Shown in pieces: positions 17,052-25,951 of a stretch of 64,000 nucleotides of DNA. The stretch is from the NCBI RefSeq assembly GCF_004962245.1, contig NZ_SUHQ01000030.1:1-64000 (forward strand), written 5' to 3'. The first letter of the stretch is position 1, and each line of letters begins with the position of its first letter. Origin of the DNA: Mesorhizobium sp. (GTDB lineage Bacteria; Pseudomonadota; Alphaproteobacteria; Rhizobiales; Rhizobiaceae). The position numbers were made by a program, and so were the translations under genes. Below the pieces are notes generated by a model. That model worked only from the letters and a program-made list of their open reading frames with translations. It did no database searches and was not told where the DNA came from.

Positions 17052-17875
17052 ACGGCACGCCCACAAAAGATATGGGCCTGGTGGTGGTGGGTGCGGCCGG
17101 CCGCATGGGCCAGGCGCTGATCCGCGCCATCCACACGATACCGGGCGCACGCGTCGCCGGCGCGGTCGAGCGGGCCGGTTCGCCCCATCTCGGCAAGGAC
17201 GCCGGCGAGCTTGCCGGCATCGGCAATATCGACGTGACGATCGGCGACGATCCGCTGCCGGCTTTCGCCAAGGCCGACGGCGTGCTTGATTTCACGAGCC
17301 CGGCAGCGACAGTCGAATTCGCCGGCTATGCCGCGCAGGCGCGCATCGTCCACGTCATCGGCACCACCGGCTGCTCGACGGACGACAATGCGAAGATCCT
17401 GGCTGCGGCGCGCCACGCGACGGTGGTCAAGTCAGGCAATATGAGCCTCGGCGTCAATCTGCTAGCGGTGCTGGTGGAACAGGCGGCGCGCGCGCTCGAT
17501 GCCGACGATTTCGACATCGAAATCCTGGAAATGCATCACCGGCACAAGGTCGACGCACCGTCGGGGACGGCACTGCTGCTCGGCGAAGCCGCCGCCACCG
17601 GGCGCGGCATCGATCTTGACGGGAACAGCGTGCGGGTGCGCGACGGCCACACCGGCGTGCGAAAAACCGGCTCGATCGGTTTCGCCACGCTGCGGGGCGG
17701 CTCGGTGGTCGGTGACCACAGTGTGGTGCTGGCCGGCACCGGTGAGCGCATCACGCTCGCCCATCATGCCGAGGACCGGGCGATCTTCGCCCGCGGCGCG
17801 GTCAAGGCCGCACTGTGGGCGCGCGGCAAGAAGCCGGGGCTGTATTCGATGCGGGACGTGCTCGGATTGAACTGA
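17048..17875 (+). CDS. dapB: 4-hydroxy-tetrahydrodipicolinate reductase
   Basis: This 275-residue NAD(P)H-dependent enzyme acts in the lysine/diaminopimelate pathway. The Rossmann motif GAAGRMGQALIRA is near residues 15-27, and the catalytic signature EMHHRHKVDAPSGTAL is near 160-175 (His-His pair and Lys). The start overlaps the ABC exporter stop (ATGA), and gpmA follows 32 bp later. The dapB-gpmA neighbourhood is common in Rhizobiales. Confidence 0.96.
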   Translation: MNGTPTKDMGLVVVGAAGRMGQALIRAIHTIPGARVAGAVERAGSPHLGKDAGELAGIGNIDVTIGDDPLPAFAKADGVLDFTSPAATVEFAGYAAQARIVHVIGTTGCSTDDNAKILAAARHATVVKSGNMSLGVNLLAVLVEQAARALDADDFDIEILEMHHRHKVDAPSGTALLLGEAAATGRGIDLDGNSVRVRDGHTGVRKTGSIGFATLRGGSVVGDHSVVLAGTGERITLAHHAEDRAIFARGAVKAALWARGKKPGLYSMRDVLGLN

Positions 17876-17907
17876 GGCGGTCCTATCCACAAGCTGAAGG
17901 AGCAAAA

Positions 17908-18528
17908 ATGTCGGGAACTCTCGTGCTCGTACGCCATGGCCAGAGCGAATGGAACCTGAAGAACCTTTTCACCGGCTGGCGCGACGTCGACCTGACCGAG
18001 CTGGGCCACGCCGAGGCCAAGGAGGCGGGCGCGAAGCTAAAGGCGCGCGGCATGAAATTCGACATCGCCTTCACTTCGGCGCTGATCCGGGCACAGAAGA
18101 CCTGCCAGCACATTCTCGACGCGGTCGGGCAAAGCGATCTGGAGACCATCCGCAACCAGGCGCTGAACGAGCGCGACTATGGCGACCTCTCCGGCCTCAA
18201 CAAGGACGATGCGCGCAAGAAATGGGGCGAGGAGCAGGTGCATATCTGGCGCCGTTCCTACGATGTTTCGCCGCCCGGCGGCGAAAGCCTGAAGGACACC
18301 GGAGCGCGCGTCTGGCCCTATTATCTGCACGACCTGCAGCCGCATGTGCTGCGCGGTGGCACCGTGCTGGTGGCGGCGCACGGCAATTCGCTACGCGCGC
18401 TGATCATGGCGCTGGACGGCAAATCGGGCGAGGAGATCGTCAAGCTGGAACTCGGCACCGGCGTGCCGGTTATCTACAAGCTCAATGCCGATTCGACCGT
18501 GGCTTCCAAGGAAGTGCTGGAGGACTGA
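17908..18528 (+). CDS. gpmA: 2,3-bisphosphoglycerate-dependent phosphoglycerate mutase
   Basis: This 206-residue glycolytic enzyme interconverts 3- and 2-phosphoglycerate. The active-site histidine motif LVRHGQSEWNLKNLFTGW lies near residues 6-23, and the second catalytic region VLVAAHGNSLRALIMALDG near 152-170. The strong ribosome-binding site AAGGAGCAAAA fixes the start at 17908. It is short compared with the 250-residue enterobacterial enzyme but normal for alphaproteobacteria. It closes the dapB unit and is followed by the tRNA-Leu gene. Confidence 0.95.
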   Translation: MSGTLVLVRHGQSEWNLKNLFTGWRDVDLTELGHAEAKEAGAKLKARGMKFDIAFTSALIRAQKTCQHILDAVGQSDLETIRNQALNERDYGDLSGLNKDDARKKWGEEQVHIWRRSYDVSPPGGESLKDTGARVWPYYLHDLQPHVLRGGTVLVAAHGNSLRALIMALDGKSGEEIVKLELGTGVPVIYKLNADSTVASKEVLED

Positions 18529-18562
18529 GCCGGCGGCGGATCGCGGCTTTCAAAAAAGCGCG

Positions 18563-18591
18563 TTGACACCCACCGTTTGCCCGCTTACATG
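18563..18591 (+). promoter_or_regulatory. Sigma-70-type promoter of tRNA-Leu
   Basis: TTGACA (18563-18568) and TACATG (18586-18591) are separated by 17 bases and end 11 bases before the tRNA. The -35 box is perfect. This is the clearest housekeeping promoter in the window. Confidence 0.7.
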
Positions 18592-18602
18592 AGCCCGCAC
18601 CA

Positions 18603-18687
18603 GCCCAGATGGCGGAATTGGTAGACGCGCACGGTTCAGGTCCGTGTTCCGCAAGGAGTGGAGGTTCGAGTCCTCTTCTGGGCACCA
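18603..18687 (+). tRNA. tRNA-Leu(CAG)
   Basis: This 85-base tRNA has an encoded CCA end. The acceptor strand GCCCAGA pairs with TCTGGGC, the anticodon stem CACGG/CCGTG encloses the loop TTCAGGT, the T-loop is GGTTCGAGTCC, and a long variable arm is typical of leucine tRNAs. The anticodon CAG reads CUG, the dominant leucine codon of GC-rich genomes. It lies at the junction between conserved genes and a mosaic accessory region, and such tRNA 3' ends are common integration sites. No second copy of its 3' end was seen in the window. Confidence 0.96.
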
Positions 18688-18732
18688 AATTGCTGTTTCG
18701 GACCACCCGACATGGTTCAGCAGCCTCAAGGA

Positions 18733-18757
18733 AAGCCCGGTTCGCCGGGCTTTTTTG
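18733..18757 (+). terminator. Intrinsic terminator after tRNA-Leu
   Basis: AGCCCGG (18734-18740), loop TTCG, CCGGGCT (18745-18751) followed by a T run. It is a textbook rho-independent terminator for the tRNA. It also sits directly against the stop of the convergent efflux gene at 18758, so it may serve both directions. Confidence 0.9.
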
Positions 18758-19972
18758 TTATCGTACCTCGCGCTGGGCTACGGTCACGCCGTCCGTGACC
18801 CTGTCACTCGGGTGCAGCACCACGCGATCGCCTGCGGCAAGGCCTAACAGAACCTCCGCTGCCCGGTTGTTTCGCTGACCGACCTTTACGATCGTTGCCC
18901 GTGCACGGCCATCCCTGACTGCGAAGACAGCCCAGTCATCGCTCTTTCGAAACAGAGCCGCCACCGGCACCGTCAGCACGTCTTCCGCATTCCAGATCGT
19001 GACATGCACGATCACACGATAATCGTGACCGAGCGACGGCCAAGCTTCGGGAGGATCGACGAAATCGATGATCGTGCGGACCCTTTGTTCCTCGATACCG
19101 AGTGCAGAGATCTTGACGAACCCCGCCGGGTCCACCCGTGTCACCTGGCCACGGATGGGTGATCCGCCCCAGCCATCGATCCGGACAGGTGCGCCGGGCT
19201 TGATCCGGACAGCGTCGGTCGACAAAAGCTCGGCGACGATCTCGAGGTCGCGCGGATCGCCGATCTCGATCAACGGGGCACCTGCTTGCACCACGCCTTC
19301 GCTCTCCTGAATGATCTTCAGGATGCTGCCGCTCATTGGGGCGCGTAGCTGGATGCAGCAGGCAGGATTCGATTGCGGGATGGCGCCCGACGGTTCGCTG
19401 AGTCGGGCCGCGACGCTCGAGCGCTCATTGCGCCGCACCTCGACCTGCGCCTTGGCGCTTGCCAACGCAGCTTCATTGGTTTCGACGTCGAATCTCGCCT
19501 TGTCCAAACCTTTGACCGAGATCGCCTCGGTGCGGGCGAGCGCCTCTGCCCGCTGAAGCTCCGTGCGCGAAAATTTGAGCGCCGCCTCGATCCGGCGAAC
19601 TTCGGCTTCCGAAAGTGTCATTGCCGCTTCGGTTGCCGCCAGCGCAGCCAGTAGCTCCTCGTGCGTGCGGGCATCGTGGAAGCTCGGTACGGTCGGCTGC
19701 ATCACCGCCACCGTCTCGTCCACAGTAACCTGATCCCCGACATGGCGAGGCGGGGAGATTCGCAGGACTTTTCCAGCAATTGGCGCGGACACCGTATAGA
19801 GGTGGCGGACGCGCGTCTTGGCCTCGTCGTCGATCGTGACCTCCATGGGACCTTCCGTCACCGTCGCCAGATCCACTACGATCGGCCGTGGCCATGCGAA
19901 CCAGACCGCAGCGGCTGCCAAAACACCCAAGGCCATGGCGCCCACGGTTCGCTTCATCCAGATCGTGCGCAT
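18758..19972 (-). CDS. HlyD-family periplasmic adaptor of an ABC efflux system
   Basis: This 404-residue membrane-fusion protein has one N-terminal membrane anchor (VGAMALGVLAAAAVWFAW near residues 11-28), a biotinyl-lipoyl-like half (GKVLRISPPRHVGDQVTVDE), a long coiled-coil hairpin around residues 100-190 rich in Ala/Glu/Arg, the second lipoyl half (LRAPMSGSILKII) and a beta-barrel region. It is the last gene of a three-gene unit with a permease and an ATPase and starts three bases after the permease stop. The set resembles DevBCA or MacAB exporters. The substrate is unknown and no outer-membrane TolC is in the window. Confidence 0.88.
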   Translation of the reverse strand: MRTIWMKRTVGAMALGVLAAAAVWFAWPRPIVVDLATVTEGPMEVTIDDEAKTRVRHLYTVSAPIAGKVLRISPPRHVGDQVTVDETVAVMQPTVPSFHDARTHEELLAALAATEAAMTLSEAEVRRIEAALKFSRTELQRAEALARTEAISVKGLDKARFDVETNEAALASAKAQVEVRRNERSSVAARLSEPSGAIPQSNPACCIQLRAPMSGSILKIIQESEGVVQAGAPLIEIGDPRDLEIVAELLSTDAVRIKPGAPVRIDGWGGSPIRGQVTRVDPAGFVKISALGIEEQRVRTIIDFVDPPEAWPSLGHDYRVIVHVTIWNAEDVLTVPVAALFRKSDDWAVFAVRDGRARATIVKVGQRNNRAAEVLLGLAAGDRVVLHPSDRVTDGVTVAQREVR

Positions 19973-19975
19973 GGT

Positions 19976-22348
19976 TCAATCTCGCGTCTTGAGAACGGTG
20001 ACAAGGTCGAGTTGGTTGATCCGCCGGCGTACGACGAGCGCGGAGAACAGTGCCGCAGCAATCACCATCGCGCTGGCAAGTACATAGGTAGAATGTTCCA
20101 CAACCAAGCGAGACCGCATCAACTCGCCAGCCATTTTTGTTTGCAATGTCCAGGCGAGGCCGTAGCCGATGACCCACCCCGGCGGCTGCGCAAGCAACGT
20201 CAACACGGCCAGTTCGAGGAGCAGAATTCGCAACACTTCTCCCCGGGTGAAGCCGAGGACACGCAGGCTGGCCAGCTCGCGCGCGCGTTCGGAAAGCGAG
20301 ATTCTTGCGCTGTTGTAGACGACACCGAAGGCGATAACGGCCGCGAGCCCAATGTAAATGTTTGCCATCGTGGTCACCAACACGGCCAATGCATCGCGGA
20401 AGTTAGCAAGCGATACGCGTTGCAGGGCCACGCCGCTGACCGTCGGCATGCTCTTGATAGCGTCGTAAAATCGGTCACGCTCGTTCGCATCGAGGCTTAC
20501 GCTCACGCTATTGACGGCCGGCGCCTCCCGCATCAAGCGAGCCAGGGCATCGAAATGCATCATTCCCTGAATGCCGAAATAATCCTCGACCAACGCGGTC
20601 ACGGGAAGAGAGACGGTCCGTCGCTGCCCTTCCAGCAAATCGATTTCGACGAAATCGCCGACCTGTGTCCCGAGAATCTGCGCGAGCCAACTCGAAAGTG
20701 CCAGACCCGCTCCCGGCAGCTCGACGGGATGCAGGTCAGTGTCGATGATCCTGTTGAGGTCGGCATCGGGCGGTCTTCCGCTGATCATGATCCGACGCTC
20801 GATGTTTCCATTCCGTATGCGAACGGGAACCTCCCGAAAAGGCTCCGCCGCAAGAATACCGGGCAGCCGCGCAATTTGATTGACTGCTTTCAGCGGACGC
20901 CGTTCGACAAAACTCACAGTGGCATCCTGGCGGTCGGACATGAAATACGTCACGTCGATCAACGCCTCCATCGTGCCGTTGAGGAAAAGCGAGGCGATCA
21001 GGATTCCTGTCGCCAGCGACATGCCCGCTATCGTAAACAGGGCCCTGATCGGATGGCCGCTGATGTTGCGCACCATCATCACAGCCGGTTGTGAAAGGAC
21101 GTTGCGGACAGCAAAGGTCGCAGGCAGCAGGCGGCGGAAGCGGGGCGGGGCGGGCGGCTGCATCGCAACGGCGGGCGGCAACCTCATGATATCGCGCAAC
21201 GCACGCACCGCGCCGACGATCGCAGCAGCAAGGCTCAGCGCCGCAGCCGCGACGTAGACATCCGGGCTTTGGACGAAAACGAGGAATGGGAACCGATAAA
21301 AGTCGCCATACATCTCTGTTACGAAAGTGCCCAGCCACGTTCCAGCCGCACTGCCGATGACGACGCCGATCGTGACAATCACGATGATGAATTTGATGTA
21401 ATGCCAGGCGACGGCGGCGTTCCGATAGCCAAGCGCCTTCAGCAGACCGATTTGTTCGCGTTCGAGCGCGACGATCCGGCTAAGCGTCACGTTGATCAGG
21501 AACGCTGCCACCAAAAGAAAGATCGGCGGCAGCGTGCGGCTCATATTCCTGAGCATATCGAGCCCGTGTTCCAGAAAGGCGTGTGAGGTCTGATCCTTGC
21601 GCCCATATGCTGCTTGTCCGCCGTAGCGGTCGAGCAACGCGTCGAGGCGCTTGATGACCTCGCCTTCCGAGGCGTCCCGCATCAGCTTGAGAGTGACCGA
21701 GGAAAACGCGCCGTCCAGGTCATAGACGCTGGCGAGAGCCTTTTCAGACATCCAGACGATGGCAAAGCGACGTTCGTCCGGCATGCGGTCGCCCGGCCCT
21801 ATGGCGTAGATGAATTCCGGCGAGAGCGCGATACCCACGACGACGAGGTCGCGCTTGCGGCCGTTGAGAATGGCAGCGAAGTGGGACCCCGGCTTGAATG
21901 CATGTGCCTTGGCAAAGCCCTCGGTGACGACAACCTCATCGCCTCGCCCAGGCTCGGGCATCCGGCCCAACCTTATGTACAGCCGATTAAGCGCGGGCTG
22001 ACCGTCCTCACGCAACGAAATGAATTGCCCCGTTGCAGGCTCGCGAAACTGGGGAATATCGAGCAGGGCCAATTTGGCAATGCGCCCTTGCACGGCGGCA
22101 ACCCCGGGGATTTCGGCAATTTGAGTGAGCAGCGTCTTCGGCGCACGCCTGACCAACGCAAAGATATCGGCGAATTGGTGCCTCTCGTAATATGCAATTC
22201 GGGTTTCCTCCAGAGACCGCAAGGAGCCGACAGCAAGAACCACTGTGGACACTCCGCCGGCAATGACGAGAGCGATCGCAAGCGCCTGGGCCCACAGCCG
22301 TACAAGATCGCGAAAGAGCTTGATATCCAGCGCGCGCATCAGGATCAC
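19976..22348 (-). CDS. ABC transporter permease, FtsX/MacB type with duplicated core
   Basis: This 790-residue inner-membrane protein carries two FtsX-type modules, each with a large extracytoplasmic domain followed by transmembrane segments (near residues 20-45, 275-405, 450-475 and 690-780). RELASLRVLGFTRGEVLRIL near 705-724 is the typical FtsX cytoplasmic coupling region. The ATPase gene upstream overlaps its start by four bases and the HlyD adaptor follows, defining a complete tripartite exporter. Large duplicated permeases of this kind export lipoproteins, glycolipids or small peptides in other bacteria; the cargo here is not evident. Confidence 0.88.
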   Translation of the reverse strand: MILMRALDIKLFRDLVRLWAQALAIALVIAGGVSTVVLAVGSLRSLEETRIAYYERHQFADIFALVRRAPKTLLTQIAEIPGVAAVQGRIAKLALLDIPQFREPATGQFISLREDGQPALNRLYIRLGRMPEPGRGDEVVVTEGFAKAHAFKPGSHFAAILNGRKRDLVVVGIALSPEFIYAIGPGDRMPDERRFAIVWMSEKALASVYDLDGAFSSVTLKLMRDASEGEVIKRLDALLDRYGGQAAYGRKDQTSHAFLEHGLDMLRNMSRTLPPIFLLVAAFLINVTLSRIVALEREQIGLLKALGYRNAAVAWHYIKFIIVIVTIGVVIGSAAGTWLGTFVTEMYGDFYRFPFLVFVQSPDVYVAAAALSLAAAIVGAVRALRDIMRLPPAVAMQPPAPPRFRRLLPATFAVRNVLSQPAVMMVRNISGHPIRALFTIAGMSLATGILIASLFLNGTMEALIDVTYFMSDRQDATVSFVERRPLKAVNQIARLPGILAAEPFREVPVRIRNGNIERRIMISGRPPDADLNRIIDTDLHPVELPGAGLALSSWLAQILGTQVGDFVEIDLLEGQRRTVSLPVTALVEDYFGIQGMMHFDALARLMREAPAVNSVSVSLDANERDRFYDAIKSMPTVSGVALQRVSLANFRDALAVLVTTMANIYIGLAAVIAFGVVYNSARISLSERARELASLRVLGFTRGEVLRILLLELAVLTLLAQPPGWVIGYGLAWTLQTKMAGELMRSRLVVEHSTYVLASAMVIAAALFSALVVRRRINQLDLVTVLKTRD

Positions 22349-23052
22349 CAGACGAGCTCGGCGGCAGCCCGGCGCGCCTCGTTCCTGTGAATTCTCGAGA
22401 TTTGACCGTCGGCGAAGAACAGCACGCGGTCGGCGACGTCCTGGATGCTGGCGTTGTGCGTTATGATGAGGACCGTGGTGCCGAGCTGCGCATTGATGCC
22501 CAGCAGTGCCTCGATGACCCGAATGCCTGTCTTCGAATCCAGGGCGCCCGTCGGCTCATCGCAGAGCAGCACCTCCGGCCGTTTGGCGATCGCCCGGGCA
22601 ATGGCCACGCGTTGCTGTTCGCCGCCCGAGAGCTGTGCCGGGAAGTGGTGCATCCGCGGCTTGAGCCCGACGAGCGCGAGGGCTTCGTCGGGACGCATCG
22701 GGTGATCGGAAATCTCCGTAACCAGAGCGACATTTTCATAAGCCGTCAGGCTGGGGATCAGATTGTAGAACTGGAAAACGAACCCGACGTGCTGGCGGCG
22801 ATAGGCCGTAAGGCCTCGATCATCGAGGTTGGTCAACTCCTGACCCTTGAAGAACAACTGACCGCTTGTGGCATGGTCGAGCCCGCCCATGATGTTGAGG
22901 AGGGTCGACTTGCCGCTGCCTGACGGGCCGAGCAGAACGACCACTTCTCCAGCGAAGATTTCCAGGTCCAGCGCGCGCAAGGCAAGCACCTGCGTCTCGC
23001 CCGAGGTGTAAGTTTTGGTCAGCGCTCTGGCGCTGAAGACGAGGTCAGCCAT
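22345..23052 (-). CDS. ABC transporter ATP-binding protein (LolD/MacB type)
   Basis: This ATPase of about 235 residues begins MADLVFSARALTKTY. Walker A GPSGSGKSTL is near residues 42-51, the signature LSGGEQQRVAIARA near 138-151, Walker B VLLCDEPTGALD near 159-170, and the H-loop is ITHN. The LolD subgroup hallmark GLDHATSGQ is present. An in-frame ATG at 23070 is an alternative start. It overlaps the permease (ATGA). An FNR/FixK-like box lies about 140 bp upstream in the shared divergent intergenic region. Confidence 0.9.
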   Translation of the reverse strand: MADLVFSARALTKTYTSGETQVLALRALDLEIFAGEVVVLLGPSGSGKSTLLNIMGGLDHATSGQLFFKGQELTNLDDRGLTAYRRQHVGFVFQFYNLIPSLTAYENVALVTEISDHPMRPDEALALVGLKPRMHHFPAQLSGGEQQRVAIARAIAKRPEVLLCDEPTGALDSKTGIRVIEALLGINAQLGTTVLIITHNASIQDVADRVLFFADGQISRIHRNEARRAAAELVW

Positions 23053-23193
23053 GGCCTTTGGAGATCGCATGTTCGAGGCATCTGCCGCGCCGGCTCCAGA
23101 ATAGATCCGCGAGCTGGGCTGGGAAAAAGCGGCTTGGCCAGCTCAACCCCTCGTATCTCCGCACCACAGTCATCCCTGCAGATGAGAGCCACA

Positions 23194-23207
23194 TTGACGT
23201 AAATCAA
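23194..23207. promoter_or_regulatory. FNR/FixK-like box (site 1)
   Basis: TTGAC-GTAA-ATCAA matches the FNR/FixK consensus TTGA(T/C)-N4-(A/G)TCAA at nine of ten fixed positions. It lies in the 450-bp divergent gap between the efflux ATPase gene and the betaine-type binding protein, so either or both could be controlled. A nearly identical box occurs at 41029. The rest of this gap (23053-23505) shows no gene. Confidence 0.6.
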
Positions 23208-23505
23208 AACGGGGAGTCTGAAGGCCATCAGGCGTTCTGATGCGGCCCCCCTACAGTTCCTAAGGCGTGTGTCGGCGGACATTTTGAAAGTTGGGCGCGG
23301 CGGCCGCGTTGTGAGCATCTTCCCAGACGGAGTGTCATCGAGTAGCGTGCAGGGTCGGCACGTGACGGCGCTTTCTTTGGCGAATGCACTGCCGCACCTT
23401 CAGCAGTTGCCGTCAGAAGATGGCACTGGTGTCACAACCCGGTGCTTGCCGCGACAAGTTGTTCCCGTCCCGGTTCATTTCAGCACCGAAGCGAGGGGGA
23501 AGAAA

Positions 23506-24477
23506 ATGCACAACCGATTTCAGCAGTGTCTGCGGAAAATGTCGCTGGCAGCATTGACGATGCTGGCGGTAAACATCCCGGTCCACGCGGCTGATCTCGT
23601 CATTGCGATGCCGAACTGGCCGTCGGGCCAGGCGACGGCAAACATTCTCAAGGTCAGCCTGAAGGAACAGTTCGGGCTCGATGCTGATGTGCGCGAGATG
23701 GGGACGCTTATTGCCTTTGCCGGCCTCGATTCGGGCGAGGTGGATATTCATCCCGAAATCTGGCTGCCCAACCTGGACAATCTGGTGAAGAAATATGTCG
23801 ACGGCGCTGGAACGGTAGCCATCAGTCCCATCGGGGTGCCGGCATGGCAAGGCATATGCGCTACCCGCGAAACTGCCGACAAATTTGGGATTCGTGACAT
23901 TTCGGATCTCACCGATCCGCGCAAAACTGCCGCGTTGGACACTGATCGGGACGGACATGGGGAGCTTTGGATTGGCGCTGAGGGCTGGTCCTCAACGGCT
24001 ATCGAGCGTGTCCGCGCCAACAGCTACGGCTACGCCAAGACGATGACATTGCTGGAGACGCCGGAGGATGTCGGAATGGCGGCTGTCGATGCCGCGGTTG
24101 CCACGGATCATCCGATGGTGTTTGCCTGCTACGCGCCGCATCACGTGTTTGAACTGCACGACATTGTCCGACTTACCGAGCCGCCGTTTGACCCGGCAAA
24201 GTGGAGGATCGTGCTGCCTTCCGAGGACCCGCTCTGGGTCTCGAAGTCCAGCGCGCCAGTGTCATGGGACACCGCGCATTTCCATATCGCTTACGCCGCC
24301 TCACTGCGCAAAAAATACCCGAGGGTGGTAGAGTTCCTGGAACAGGTCGACCTCAAGCCCGAGGACGTCACGAAGATGAGTTATGCGCTCCAGGTGGAGC
24401 GTCAGGATCCTTACGAGTACGCCAAACAATGGGTTGCCGCGCAGGGCGCCCGGGTGCACGGGTGGGCAAATCCATGA
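23506..24477 (+). CDS. Glycine betaine/proline-type ABC substrate-binding protein (OpuAC domain)
   Basis: This 323-residue secreted protein has a signal peptide to about residue 28 (LAALTMLAVNIPVHAAD). The mature part has the OpuAC pattern LVIAMPNWPSGQATANIL, EIWLPNLDN, GVPAWQGICA and GAEGWSSTA, with tryptophans placed as in the aromatic cage that binds quaternary amines. The start at 23506 follows GAGGGGGAAGAAA. No permease or ATPase for uptake is adjacent, so it is an orphan binding protein. Its stop overlaps the L,D-transpeptidase start (ATGA). The upstream FNR/FixK-like box suggests oxygen-linked expression. Confidence 0.85.
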   Translation: MHNRFQQCLRKMSLAALTMLAVNIPVHAADLVIAMPNWPSGQATANILKVSLKEQFGLDADVREMGTLIAFAGLDSGEVDIHPEIWLPNLDNLVKKYVDGAGTVAISPIGVPAWQGICATRETADKFGIRDISDLTDPRKTAALDTDRDGHGELWIGAEGWSSTAIERVRANSYGYAKTMTLLETPEDVGMAAVDAAVATDHPMVFACYAPHHVFELHDIVRLTEPPFDPAKWRIVLPSEDPLWVSKSSAPVSWDTAHFHIAYAASLRKKYPRVVEFLEQVDLKPEDVTKMSYALQVERQDPYEYAKQWVAAQGARVHGWANP

Positions 24478-25166
24478 GTGGAAAGCTGATGATCGCGGGA
24501 CGCGCCACTCTCCAGCGGCGCTCCCTTACGGCAATTGTCGCGGTAGCGTTCGGTCTTGTCGCGGTGGCGGCGCTGGCTGCGGGAACACAGGTTTTCGATC
24601 CGAAAACCCGCAAATGGGTGGACTATGACCGTACCAAGGCGCGCAAATACTATGCCGCGCACAATGAAGTGCCCGAGGCGTTTCGCCCGCAGATGGTCAA
24701 GTTCCGCACCGCGGAAGTGCCCGGTACGATTATCATCGATGGCAACCAGCATTTTCTCTACCTTGTGCAGCCGGGTCAGCGGGCCATGCGCTACGGTATC
24801 GGCGTGGGCCGCGAAGGGTTTGGATGGGCCGGAATCGTGCGCGTCGGCCGCATGGCAGAATGGCCGACCTGGACGCCTCCGGCCGAAATGGTCGCTCGTG
24901 ATCCGAACGCGGTCAAACATGCGGGAGGCATGCCGGGGGGGCCTGACAATCCGCTCGGCGCCAGGGCGCTCTATCTGTATGAGCGTGACCAAGACACGAT
25001 CTACCGGATACACGGCACGCCAGAACCCTGGACGATCGGGCTCGACGTGTCATCAGGGTGTATCCGGATGAGGAACGACGACATCACCGATCTCGCATCC
25101 CGCGTCAAGGTTGGAGCCAAGGTCATCGTTCTCATGCAGGGGGCGGCCCTTTACAAGGGTGTGTGA
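24474..25166 (+). CDS. L,D-transpeptidase (YkuD domain)
   Basis: This 230-residue exported enzyme has a signal-like segment (LTAIVAVAFGLVAVAALAAG near residues 18-37). The YkuD catalytic motif reads HGTPEPWTIGLDVSSGCIRM (His, then Ser-x-Gly-Cys-x-Arg) near residues 184-203. Such enzymes form 3-3 peptidoglycan cross-links or attach proteins to the wall. The ATG overlaps the preceding stop. The pairing with a betaine-type binding protein and a small lipoprotein suggests an envelope-stress unit, but that is inference. Confidence 0.92.
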   Translation: MSGKLMIAGRATLQRRSLTAIVAVAFGLVAVAALAAGTQVFDPKTRKWVDYDRTKARKYYAAHNEVPEAFRPQMVKFRTAEVPGTIIIDGNQHFLYLVQPGQRAMRYGIGVGREGFGWAGIVRVGRMAEWPTWTPPAEMVARDPNAVKHAGGMPGGPDNPLGARALYLYERDQDTIYRIHGTPEPWTIGLDVSSGCIRMRNDDITDLASRVKVGAKVIVLMQGAALYKGV

Positions 25167-25192
25167 AGCGGCATTTCGGAGAGGGACAAGCG

Positions 25193-25522
25193 ATGTCGGC
25201 AAAACGTGCAGTGAGACGATCGATCCTGGCAATAGCAATTGGATTCTTGGTTGGGCCCCTGAGCGCTTGCATCAGCGCGCCGCCTCCTCCTCCCCAGGAC
25301 CAGATGTCCAGGACCAAGGTCGAGACGGCCCCGGCGGACCTTCAGCTTCTTTGCGCCAACGCGGTCGCCAAGGCGAGCGGCGTCGACAGCACGAAGATAC
25401 TTCCGGTTTCATCGAGCAAGCTCGATTCCAAAACCTATCAGGTTGAACTCGATGCTGGTGGCAAGAAGACAAGCTGCCTTGTGGATACCGAAGGCAATGT
25501 CACATCCGTTGAGCCCGCCTGA
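25193..25522 (+). CDS. Small putative lipoprotein
   Basis: This 109-residue protein has a lipoprotein signal: basic start MSAKRAVRRS, hydrophobic core, and lipobox LSAC with the acylated Cys near residue 26. A proline-rich linker (APPPPPQDQ) leads to a short globular domain with two cysteines (LLCANAVAK and KKTSCLVD) that could form a disulfide. GAGAGGGAC precedes the ATG. It is the third gene of the binding protein/L,D-transpeptidase unit. The domain family is not recognised; it is probably periplasmic. Confidence 0.75.
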   Translation: MSAKRAVRRSILAIAIGFLVGPLSACISAPPPPPQDQMSRTKVETAPADLQLLCANAVAKASGVDSTKILPVSSSKLDSKTYQVELDAGGKKTSCLVDTEGNVTSVEPA

Positions 25523-25663
25523 TCCGCTCTGGTCGAGGAATCTTGCGACGATCTGACGATTGCCGCGAACCTGGCGTCGGCTTCGGACGTGACGTTGTTG
25601 GTGGCGCGGAGCCGTGATGAAGGTTCAGAAACCCCGAGAAAAAGCCCCGGCCGACGGCGCCTT

Positions 25664-25791
25664 GCCTCAACCCAGTCCAATCCGCTTGGCGCCTTGCCGG
25701 AACAGGGCTGCGGCGTCCGGCTCGAACCGGAAAGTAATCGTCGGCTGAATAGGATGGCGGCGTCGAGCCGTCCCGCCAGCGCAAGGCGGTG
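25664..25791 (-). pseudogene. Degraded 3' fragment of a TPR regulator gene
   Basis: The minus strand encodes the tail FRFEPDAAALFRQGAKRIGLG followed by a stop, almost the same as the last residues of the BTAD-TPR regulator ending at 42892. Nucleotides 25664-25735 align without gaps to 42889-42960 with only a handful of differences. The next block (about 25759-25791) aligns to about 43025-43059, with some 40 bp missing between. Only this end fragment remains, so it is a relic of a paralogous copy or of a rearrangement. Flanking bases 25523-25663 and 25792-25851 hold no recognisable gene. Confidence 0.75.
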
Positions 25792-25851
25792 AGCGTCAAG
25801 CGCTGGGAGCAGTCGTTCAAGTCGCCCGGGTCGGCTGGTTCGGAGCCGTTA

Positions 25852-25865
25852 TTGATTTGCCTCAA
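25852..25865. promoter_or_regulatory. FNR/FixK-like box (site 2)
   Basis: TTGAT-TTGC-CTCAA matches TTGAT-N4-ATCAA at nine of ten positions. It lies 87 bp upstream of the CBS-BON gene start, a typical distance for an activator of the FNR family. Confidence 0.5.
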
Positions 25866-25951
25866 AGGGACCGGGCGCGTCTGCGCTACGATATCATCAA
25901 TTGGTGTCCGGGCACCTGCTCACTTGAACTGAGCTTATGGGATGAAGGCAG

